In this document: positions 7,687-14,742 of the stretch, one piece after another
Numbering within the stretch: position 1 is the stretch's first letter
Layout: each line of letters opens with the position of its first letter
Notes under the pieces: generated by a model
Database searches by the model: none
What the model was told of the DNA's origin: nothing
Seen by the model: only the letters and a program-made list of their open reading frames with translations
Translations under genes and position numbers: made by a program
NCBI GenBank assembly: GCA_944322845.1
Contig: CALUQE010000007.1
Location: 1 to 64,000, forward strand
Source of the DNA: Candidatus Gastranaerophilales bacterium
GTDB taxonomy: Bacteria > Cyanobacteriota > Vampirovibrionia > Gastranaerophilales > Gastranaerophilaceae
DNA: 64,000 bases
Direction of reading: 5' to 3'

Positions 7687-8289
7687 TTATTCTTGTCCTG
7701 CAGAAGGTGCATTATCGCCTGAAATAAAAGCGTTAGACTCTTCGATTAAAGCTTCGATTGTTTCCTTGTCCGTAGCATCAGGCTTCATTTCCAAATATTT
7801 TGTCAAATTGGCAACGGCCGCTTTTTTAAGTTCTACAGCCTCTTTTCTGGCCTCGGAAGCTTCGGTTCTTTTTTCAGCTTCCATAACAACATTTCTTTCG
7901 TTAACGTTTTCTGCTGTTGCAGCATCTTCGTTTAAGTTTTCTTCTGCTTTATCAATTATTTCATTAGCTTTTTCTGATTGTGCTATACCCAGAGAATAAT
8001 AAAAATCAGCAAAATCAGGCTTGATTTTTATTCCGCCCTCCAGTGCATCTATAGCTTTATCAAACTTTTGTGCATTGATTGCTGCAACACCGAGATTATA
8101 ATAAGTTTCATACATAGTTGAGTCTAAATCAAGGCTGGCTTGTAACCTATTCATTGCGGATTCATAATCCCCTTTTTGCATATATTCTGCTGCTTTATTA
8201 TTAAGTTCTTGTACTGCCATGTTATTTATGCAAGCTGTTGAAATAACTGCAACCAAAAGGACAGACACAATCATTAAAGCTTTTTTCAT
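7687..8289 (-). CDS. TPR lipoprotein
   Basis: A 200-aa predicted lipoprotein. A hydrophobic signal ends at C20 with a slightly atypical lipobox (STAC). Residues about 25-110 hold two to three tetratricopeptide repeats (YMQKGDYESAMNRLQASLDL, YYNLGVAAINAQKFDKAIDAL). A Glu/Lys/Ala-rich helix follows. It probably acts as a periplasmic scaffold, but the partner is unknown. A GAGGG ribosome site precedes ATG. It heads an operon with lgt, ompH and a dehydrogenase. Confidence 0.85.
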   Translation of the reverse strand: MKKALMIVSVLLVAVISTACINNMAVQELNNKAAEYMQKGDYESAMNRLQASLDLDSTMYETYYNLGVAAINAQKFDKAIDALEGGIKIKPDFADFYYSLGIAQSEKANEIIDKAEENLNEDAATAENVNERNVVMEAEKRTEASEARKEAVELKKAAVANLTKYLEMKPDATDKETIEALIEESNAFISGDNAPSAGQE

Positions 8290-8407
8290 AAAAACTATAC
8301 CCTCTACTTTATTTTTATTGGTATTCTAATATATTCCAAATAAATAATCAAGTTAAAGGTAAAAGTCTGTTATTTGTAAAAAATTGTAACGATTTTGTTT
8401 AAAATAC

Positions 8408-8434
8408 TAAAGTTTATGAAAAAAATGCCGTAAA
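8408..8434 (+). promoter_or_regulatory. Sigma-28 (FliA)-type promoter
   Basis: TAAAGTTT at 8408-8415, exactly 11 nt, then GCCGTAAA at 8427-8434. The known FliA consensus is TAAAGTTT-N11-GCCGATAA, so the -35 is perfect and the -10 keeps the GCCG core. The predicted start is near 8441, about 30 nt before the 93-aa gene, which has an AAAGGAG ribosome site. Confidence 0.6.
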
Positions 8435-8470
8435 TATTCTTATAGTATATTGCAAAAATAAAGGAGAATT

Positions 8471-8752
8471 ATGAACATAGATCTTTCAAATACATATTCT
8501 TTGCTATCAAGTACAGCAGAGAAAGAAGAACAAAGGTTGAAGAACGTTTTACAAAAAATAGAAAAACTAGGTCAGATAAGTTCTTCAGAGGCAGCAAAAA
8601 AATACATAGAAGAAACTTGGAATTATTCAAGTTTTGGTAGAACCTGTAAACTTTGTGACGATTGTACTTTGTATGCCGAGGATTTGGCAAATGTGCTAGT
8701 TTTAAAATTTAATAGCAAGAATGACAATATAATTTTTTACTATAACAAATAA
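8471..8752 (+). CDS. Small hypothetical protein with CxxCxxC motif (93 aa)
   Basis: I do not recognise this protein. It is helical, soluble and has no signal peptide. A CKLCDDC cluster near residues 58-64 could bind metal or form a disulfide. AAAGGAG lies 6 nt before ATG. It is followed after 15 nt by the 834-aa repeat protein, so the two are likely one operon under the sigma-28-type promoter. If that promoter is real the pair would be expressed with late flagellar genes, but no flagellar gene lies in the window. Confidence 0.7.
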   Translation: MNIDLSNTYSLLSSTAEKEEQRLKNVLQKIEKLGQISSSEAAKKYIEETWNYSSFGRTCKLCDDCTLYAEDLANVLVLKFNSKNDNIIFYYNK

Positions 8753-8767
8753 TTGAAAGGAGAAGAA

Positions 8768-11272
8768 ATGTTAAGACCAATGGATAAATTTCAAAAGTTA
8801 GAAATGTTCCAGAGACAGGCTTTAGAAAGTACTGGTTCAGTAGGAGCGACATCAAGAACTTCAACAAGTTCTGATGACTTTTCTGTTGATGATATTAATG
8901 ACAGATTGGGACGTGGTGATAAAGCAGCTTTAAGTGAGTTGGAAAGTCGAAGCATTCCTTTCACAATTAAAGAAAATGGTAATAGTTATACAGTAAAATA
9001 CAGTTATAACGGTCAGAATTATGTTATTACATACAATGCTCCTGCAGCAGAGGGAGCTGCTCTGGCAGAATCAGAGTCTGGAGATGACAGCATAGCTCAT
9101 ATTTATTCACAAGAACTTTTGCAAAATGTTTACAAATTAACGACTTCTGAAATAGAACAATATTTCACATATACAGAATACGATCTAGGTTCTGGAAAAC
9201 AATCCGGCTGGGTATTGAAAACCGGTCAAGAAGTAAATGGGATTGTGATAGAAACATTGAATGATTTGGTACGAGCTCTCGGTAAGGTTGATTCAACAAA
9301 ACCGTTAGAAAATAATGGTGGTGTTTCCCCAGATGAGTCAACAGCTCCAGCCGAGCCGGCAGCTCCAGCCGAGCCGGCAGCTCCAGAAGAACCTACAACG
9401 CCAACAACACAGGAAGAACAACCATCTCCAGAAGTATCAGGTATTACTTTTGATTACACTGGAGTTGATAAGGATGCTGAAGCAAAAGGTTTTTATGATG
9501 TAAACAATATACCTGAAGAAAAGAGAGCTCGTGTACTTTTTGGTGGCAGAAGTGATGTAGATTCAGGTGCTTGGGATGATTTGTTCGCTGAGTTAGATAA
9601 AATGAAACCGCAACTTTTGAATTACATTAAAACTCAACTTGAAGCAAAGGGATATGAGTATGATGCTGCCGCAGCCGAAAAATATTTAAATGTTTTTATA
9701 ACCGGAGCAGTTGAAAGTATTGTGGTTCCAGGAAAATCTAAAAAGTTTGTCGGTGGTAATGTCCCTGTATTGCCGGCAGATCCGACAATTGAGGATTTAA
9801 TGAATTATCTTAAGGATAGGATTGATAATGAAATTTCCAGATATGAAACTACCGATGGTGATGGACGTTCACAATTAGCACCAAATGGTGAACCTTTTGA
9901 TGGTGAAAGAAGTTATTATTCACAGGACTATTACTTAACAGATGTCGCTGACTATTATTTAACAGATGAAGAAAAAGAAATGAAGTTTGTACTTGAAGTT
10001 GTAGAGAGCGATTCTTCAAGCTACGGTACATCGAGTTTAGACAAAGTAAAGAGTTATATTGATACTTATGCAAAGCATATGGAAAAAGTTTTGAGATATA
10101 TGTATCCGGAATGTACTGATGCACAAATACAAACAGCAATTAACCATGCAAAGAGTGTGGTATTGAATATATCAGATGTGGTTAAGAAAGACGGAGACGG
10201 ATTCTATCCTATAGATGATATTTTGGCAGAATTTGAAAAAGAATGTTATGATGCAATAGAGAAGCAGCCAATGCCTAGTAACGGTACTTCAAATTCTTCA
10301 TCTTCAGATGATGTTGCACAAGATCTTATTGATAGGTTCAAAGAGCAGGTTAATGCAATAAAAACCCCACAAGTTGAAAATAAAGAACCGGAAGAAACTC
10401 CAGCTGCAGATGAATCAGAAGAGACCGAAGAAACTCCGGATGTAACGTTTGATTATACTGGTGTAGACTCAGAAACTCCTGTTGCTGACTTATACGATAA
10501 AGATGATATTGATGAATCTAAGGCTCGGTTAATGTTAATAGGTTCTGTCGGAAATGTAGACAGCGGAGCTTGGGATGATGCTTTAGCAGAACTGGATAAA
10601 ATTAGGCCGCAGTTATTAGACTATATAAAGACACAACTGGAATCTAAGGGTTTTGAATATAACGCAGGGATGGTAGAACGATATCTGGATGTTTTTATGA
10701 CAAAAGCAATGGAACGAGCTATAGCAAAAAAAGATGGTGTAAGTGAAGTTTTATATTCATTCTTTGACGACATAGAAATGCCTGATAATCCTACCGTAAA
10801 AGATTTGGTAAACTACGTAAAAGAGGAGATAGATAGAGAAATCTCCAGATACGAAATCGGTGATAGAAGTGATGGTTATGAATATTTAATGCAAAAAGGC
10901 TCTCCATTTGGAGCAAAAGAACAATATTCACAAGATTATTATTTAACAGACGTAGCAGATTATTTCTTGACGGATGAAGAAAAAGAAATGAAATTTGTTA
11001 TGGAAGTAACCCAAAGTGAGGAATCTACTCATTATACAAAAGATAAGAATGAGTTGGTTGATTATATAGACACTTATGCAAAACATATGGAAAAAGTTTT
11101 GAAGTCTAGTTACCCAGATTTAAAAGATAGTCAAATTGATTCTATAATAAATGCAGCTAAAACATATACCTTATACATGGATTCTCCTGAACCTGATGCA
11201 AGTGGAAATTACGAAATAGATGCTTTGCTTAAAGCTTTCGAGGAAAAATGTATTGAATATGCTGAATCATAG
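8768..11272 (+). CDS. Large protein with internal tandem duplication (834 aa)
   Basis: I know no characterised family for this protein. The ATG at 8768 follows GAAAGGAGAAGAA, so it is preferred over an in-frame TTG 15 nt upstream. There is no signal peptide. Residues 1-190 form an N-terminal region with NDRLGRGDKAALSELE and YNGQNYVITYN, followed by a Pro/Glu/Ala linker. A module of about 275 residues then occurs twice, from about 228 and from about 561. Both copies contain FDYTGVD, VDSGAWDD, AELDK, YIKTQLE, EISRYE, SQDYYLTDVADY, LTDEEKEMKFV and YIDTYAKHMEKVL. It is acidic throughout. A terminator follows directly. It could be a secreted or surface structural protein. Confidence 0.85.
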   Translation: MLRPMDKFQKLEMFQRQALESTGSVGATSRTSTSSDDFSVDDINDRLGRGDKAALSELESRSIPFTIKENGNSYTVKYSYNGQNYVITYNAPAAEGAALAESESGDDSIAHIYSQELLQNVYKLTTSEIEQYFTYTEYDLGSGKQSGWVLKTGQEVNGIVIETLNDLVRALGKVDSTKPLENNGGVSPDESTAPAEPAAPAEPAAPEEPTTPTTQEEQPSPEVSGITFDYTGVDKDAEAKGFYDVNNIPEEKRARVLFGGRSDVDSGAWDDLFAELDKMKPQLLNYIKTQLEAKGYEYDAAAAEKYLNVFITGAVESIVVPGKSKKFVGGNVPVLPADPTIEDLMNYLKDRIDNEISRYETTDGDGRSQLAPNGEPFDGERSYYSQDYYLTDVADYYLTDEEKEMKFVLEVVESDSSSYGTSSLDKVKSYIDTYAKHMEKVLRYMYPECTDAQIQTAINHAKSVVLNISDVVKKDGDGFYPIDDILAEFEKECYDAIEKQPMPSNGTSNSSSSDDVAQDLIDRFKEQVNAIKTPQVENKEPEETPAADESEETEETPDVTFDYTGVDSETPVADLYDKDDIDESKARLMLIGSVGNVDSGAWDDALAELDKIRPQLLDYIKTQLESKGFEYNAGMVERYLDVFMTKAMERAIAKKDGVSEVLYSFFDDIEMPDNPTVKDLVNYVKEEIDREISRYEIGDRSDGYEYLMQKGSPFGAKEQYSQDYYLTDVADYFLTDEEKEMKFVMEVTQSEESTHYTKDKNELVDYIDTYAKHMEKVLKSSYPDLKDSQIDSIINAAKTYTLYMDSPEPDASGNYEIDALLKAFEEKCIEYAES
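9343..9386 (+). repeat. 18-bp tandem repeat in Pro/Ala/Glu linker
   Basis: Two perfect 18-bp copies (9343-9360 and 9361-9378) and a partial third encode the AAPAEP-type linker. They sit inside the 834-aa protein between its N-terminal region and the first duplicated module. The copy number could vary between strains. Confidence 0.85.
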
Positions 11273-11280
11273 AAGAAGAC

Positions 11281-11316
11281 AGAGCCTACTATATGATTAG
11301 TAGGCTCTATTTTTTT
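11281..11316 (+). terminator. Rho-independent terminator
   Basis: The 11-bp perfect stem AGAGCCTACTA/TAGTAGGCTCT (11281-11291 and 11298-11308) has a 6-nt loop and a run of seven T. It lies 8 nt after the 834-aa gene and closes that operon. Confidence 0.93.
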
Positions 11317-11346
11317 AACTCAATTTAAAATGTTTTGTTATAAATT

Positions 11347-11391
11347 GTTACAAAAAAGCAATTTTTCTGATTAAAAAATCTTTGTATTAAT
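11347..11391 (+). promoter_or_regulatory. GCAATTTTT-box promoter (copy A)
   Basis: GTTACAAAAAAGCAATTTTT at 11347-11366, 18 nt, then TATTAAT at 11385-11391. It is the same box found at 50063 and, inverted, at 50008-50027. It drives the 579-aa coiled-coil/LysM-like gene with a leader of about 50 nt. Confidence 0.55.
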
Positions 11392-11449
11392 AAGAACTAT
11401 TTAGAGGTTCGGGAATTAAATTTTATCATAAGCACGAAAGGGGAATTAA

Positions 11450-13189
11450 ATGGGAGCATTTGATGGAAAGTACGCTGCGTATGAAAGAGCTATGCAGCAA
11501 AACAATTATTTTAGTTTACGCGGTGATGCTATAGGTGAGCAGTTTGGGCGTTATGCACAAGGCTTGCAGTATGATGAGATAAAGGCCGAGAAGAAGAGAG
11601 CCGGACGTGAATTTGCGCGTCAACTGGCAGAAGAACGTAAAGCATTATCTGCGGCAGAACAAAATTCCTTATCTTCAGGTTTAACCGGCGAACAAAAAGC
11701 TACTCAACCTGCTCCTGTTACTATTGATAGAACTACGGTGAATTCAGGTAATGAGGTTAAAGTTGCTGAAAAAATGAAAGTCGGTACTGCAAAAACAGGT
11801 TTTAAATTTTATATTATAGATGAACAGGGGCAAGTATACCAAGTCGACAGAAAAGCATATAATGCAGTAAAAAAAGGAAAGATGGCTTCGATTGCAGATG
11901 CAACTCTTTTAGATACAAAAAAAGATAAAATTCCTAAAAAAATAAAGAAAGCTTCAACAAAAGCAGCGGAAAAATTTAGAACTAAACAGATTCAAGTTCC
12001 GAAACATAATTACAATATTATAACAGATCCGCAAGCTTATCGTGCTCAACAGGCAGATATGTACGAAAAACTTTGGGGTAATTTCAGTCATCCGTCCAAT
12101 ACCCCTCTTGGAACAGCAGAGCCTACTCCTTCAGGAGAGCCAAAAACCTGGGCAAAATATTTTAAAGAACACGGAAAAGCATACACGCAACCGGTATCTG
12201 GTGTTGTCGAAGCGGAAAGACGTGCGGCTGATATTATGAAAAGGAATGAAATAACTCATCAGGTAGAGGAAACCCTTAAACAAAAAACCGAGTTTAATCC
12301 TGCAAATCTCGAAAAATGGTCAGGTCACTCTCCTAACCCAACTCTTAATGCGATGAATGACTATTATCGCGAATTAGAAAAGCAGCCGACAATTCAGTCA
12401 GTTACGGATAAGCTTGATGATGTGAAAAAGACTGTTGCCAGCCAAAATAAAGCAATAGATGAATTGGGTAAAAAGCTTGCTCAACAGGGTGACAAAATAG
12501 ATGACTTATCAAAAACAATTGTTAAGCAACAGGACGAAATGTCTGTTCTAACTAAGAAGTTGGCAAAAACAAATAAAAAAGTTGCGGTTATTGCAACGCT
12601 GACTGCACTGGCTGCGGGAGCTGTAGGGTATTTACTTGGAAAATCCGGTAATGAGACAGAACAAGAAACTGTAGATGCAACTCCGGCTGTTACTGTTGTA
12701 CAGGAGGAACAACAGGCAGAAGATAATTCAGCAGCTCCGGTTAGGGAATCCGAACAAGAACTTGAAAATCCTGCTGCTGATGTCGTTGGAGATTCTATTC
12801 CGACATCAACTGCAGTTTCAGATTCTACTCTTGTCGTATCTGCGGACTCATTGGTTGTGTCTCCTGTTGACGTGGCTGCCAGTGAAGCTGTAACGGCACA
12901 TTCGGAAGAAGAAATACATCTGGAACTGAATGAAAAAGGCGAATATAGAACCAAAGCCGGAGACAGTTTCTGGGATATAGCAGAAAGATTCTTAAAAGAT
13001 GTTTATGCTGATGAGCCTGAAAATTTTGAGAATTTACCAAAAACAAAACGGGATGCAATGATTCAAAAAGAATGTGAAAGAATAATGAGACAGAACGGAT
13101 ACTGGTATGATGAAAATCACAACTTGCCGGAGCCGATGCTTTATCAGAATATTAAAGTCGTTCTTTCCGATGAAAAGTGTGCTGCTTAA
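11450..13189 (+). CDS. Coiled-coil, single-membrane-span protein with LysM-like C-terminus
   Basis: No characterised family is recognised. The protein is 579 aa. The first 320 residues are basic and charged with no signal peptide. Residues about 323-375 form a heptad-rich coiled coil (VTDKLDDVKKTVASQNKAID onward). Residues about 379-398 are one membrane segment (VAVIATLTALAAGAVGYLLG). An acidic Ser/Val-rich linker follows, and the C-terminal 85 residues start YRTKAGDSFWDIAERFL, like a LysM with an insertion, and end YQNIKVVL. A cytoplasmic N-terminus with a wall-facing C-terminus is the likely topology. AAAGGGG precedes ATG. A hairpin closes the gene. Confidence 0.8.
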   Translation: MGAFDGKYAAYERAMQQNNYFSLRGDAIGEQFGRYAQGLQYDEIKAEKKRAGREFARQLAEERKALSAAEQNSLSSGLTGEQKATQPAPVTIDRTTVNSGNEVKVAEKMKVGTAKTGFKFYIIDEQGQVYQVDRKAYNAVKKGKMASIADATLLDTKKDKIPKKIKKASTKAAEKFRTKQIQVPKHNYNIITDPQAYRAQQADMYEKLWGNFSHPSNTPLGTAEPTPSGEPKTWAKYFKEHGKAYTQPVSGVVEAERRAADIMKRNEITHQVEETLKQKTEFNPANLEKWSGHSPNPTLNAMNDYYRELEKQPTIQSVTDKLDDVKKTVASQNKAIDELGKKLAQQGDKIDDLSKTIVKQQDEMSVLTKKLAKTNKKVAVIATLTALAAGAVGYLLGKSGNETEQETVDATPAVTVVQEEQQAEDNSAAPVRESEQELENPAADVVGDSIPTSTAVSDSTLVVSADSLVVSPVDVAASEAVTAHSEEEIHLELNEKGEYRTKAGDSFWDIAERFLKDVYADEPENFENLPKTKRDAMIQKECERIMRQNGYWYDENHNLPEPMLYQNIKVVLSDEKCAA

Positions 13190-13206
13190 TTAAGAGCATT
13201 TCATTA

Positions 13207-13249
13207 AACAGGCGAAAGCCGAACTGTTAAAGTTCGACTTTCGCCTGTT
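13207..13249 (+). terminator. Long hairpin after the LysM-like gene
   Basis: A 19-bp stem with one mismatch: AACAGGCGAAAG plus CGAACT pairs with AGTTCG plus CTTTCGCCTGTT across a 5-nt loop. The downstream T-run is weak (ATTTGAATTT), so it may act as a terminator or as a stabilising 3' hairpin. Confidence 0.75.
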
Positions 13250-13301
13250 ATTTGAATTTACTTCTGTTTGGGATATACTTTTTGTAAAGAGGTAATGAAT
13301 A

Positions 13302-14387
13302 ATGAAAGATATGTTAGATAAAATCGTTCAGATAGAAAAAAAGTATGTCGAGTTGGGTGAAACCCTGTCTGATCCGAATGTAATAGCAGATTATAATAAA
13401 TTCAGAGACTTATCAAAACAAAGAAAGTCTATGGAAGAAACCGTTGAATTGTATTATGCGTGGAAAAAAGCATCTGACGCTATTGAAGAAGCAAAGCAAA
13501 TGATTCACGAAGAAAAAGATGAAGAAATGAGGCAGTTTTTAAAAAACGATATAGAAGAAAATGAAAACAAGATTGCCGAATATGAAGAACGTATGAAAAT
13601 TCTTCTTCTTCCGAGAGATCCGATGGATGATAAGGATATTATGCTTGAAATCAGAGGCGGCGCCGGCGGCGATGAAGCGAACATTTTTGCGGGCGATTTA
13701 ATGAGAATGTATATGCGCTATGCCGATAAAAAAGGCTGGCAGACTCAGATTTTGAGTAAGACGGATTGTGAAGCCGGAGGCGTGAGCGAAGTTATTATTT
13801 CTATGAAAGGCGACAGTATTTATTCACGTCTTAAATACGAATCAGGTGTTCACAGAGTTCAGCGAGTTCCGGCAACCGAATCTCAAGGCAGAGTCCACAC
13901 TTCAACTGCGACAGTTGCCGTTATGCCGGAGGTTGATGATGTTGAAGTTGAACTTAATATGAATGATGTTGAAATTTCAACTGCGCGTTCGGGCGGAGCC
14001 GGCGGTCAAAACGTAAACAAAGTAGAAACTGCGGCGAGAGTTTTCCACAAGCCTACAGGAATAATGATTTTCTGTACGGAAGAACGTTCGCAGCTGCAGA
14101 ACAAAGAAAGAGCTCTCCAAATTTTGAAGGCAAAACTTTATGATATGGAAGTTCAAAAGCAAATGAAAGAAATTACGGACTTGAGACGTTCACAGGTCGG
14201 AACGGGTGACAGAAGTGAACGTATCAGAACGTATAACTTCCCTCAGGGAAGGCTTACAGACCACAGAATCGGTCAAAACCTCAATGTATGGACGGTTATT
14301 GACGGTGATTTAGATGAACTTATTGATTTACTTACCGAATATGACCAGAAGTTAAAACTTGAAAAATTAGCAGAAGTGGATTCATAA
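13302..14387 (+). CDS. prfA: Peptide chain release factor 1
   Basis: Release factor that recognises UAA and UAG. The PAT tripeptide in [10 protein letters not shown] near residue 190 is the RF1-type stop-codon reader. The GGQ motif near residue 235 ([13 protein letters not shown]) promotes peptidyl-tRNA hydrolysis. At 361 aa it is full length. AAAGAGG lies before ATG, and a TATACT -10 is visible about 30 nt upstream. It begins a run prfA-ylxR-infB-comEC of translation and competence genes. Confidence 0.98.
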   Translation: MKDMLDKIVQIEKKYVELGETLSDPNVIADYNKFRDLSKQRKSMEETVELYYAWKKASDAIEEAKQMIHEEKDEEMRQFLKNDIEENENKIAEYEERMKILLLPRDPMDDKDIMLEIRGGAGGDEANIFAGDLMRMYMRYADKKGWQTQILSKTDCEAGGVSEVIISMKGDSIYSRLKYESGVHRVQRVPATESQGRVHTSTATVAVMPEVDDVEVELNMNDVEISTARSGGAGGQNVNKVETAARVFHKPTGIMIFCTEERSQLQNKERALQILKAKLYDMEVQKQMKEITDLRRSQVGTGDRSERIRTYNFPQGRLTDHRIGQNLNVWTVIDGDLDELIDLLTEYDQKLKLEKLAEVDS

Positions 14388-14422
14388 CCTGAATCCGCTT
14401 TTTTACATAAGAAAGGCGGCAG

Positions 14423-14674
14423 ATGCTAAGAAAATGCGTCGGATGCGGAGAATTAATTCCAAGAGAAAATTTAATAAAAATTACTAAGAATTATAAAGAC
14501 GGAAACGTAGTAATAAATCCGGATTCCAAAACATTTGGCAGATCTGCATATCTTTGTTATAATCAGAAATGTATTGATGCAGCATTAAAGAAATCAAAAT
14601 TAAACAAGGTGTTGAAAACAAATACCTTTTTCGATAAGTCGGAGTTCTGCAATATATTACAAAATCGTAGTTGA
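14423..14674 (+). CDS. ylxR: YlxR family protein (DUF448)
   Basis: Small conserved protein (83 aa) usually encoded next to infB, with RNA- or nucleoid-related roles proposed. The family motifs RKCVGCGE and GRSAYLCYNQKCIDAALKK are present; the four cysteines could bind zinc. AAAGGCGG precedes ATG. The usual nusA upstream of ylxR is replaced here by prfA. Confidence 0.93.
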   Translation: MLRKCVGCGELIPRENLIKITKNYKDGNVVINPDSKTFGRSAYLCYNQKCIDAALKKSKLNKVLKTNTFFDKSEFCNILQNRS

Positions 14675-14742
14675 AAATAAAAAAGCAGAATGATGAGCAG
14701 GATTTACAACAGATGCTGAAAAAGGTGAAAGGAATATATTAG

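Noticed and set aside
8753-8767. TTG start for the 834-aa protein
   Set aside because: The TTG lies just 5' of the ribosome site itself; ATG at 8768 follows AAAGGAGAAGAA at proper spacing.
12481-12954. 157-codon antisense frame rich in Ser and Thr
   Set aside because: It lies fully inside the LysM-like gene on the other strand with no promoter or ribosome site.
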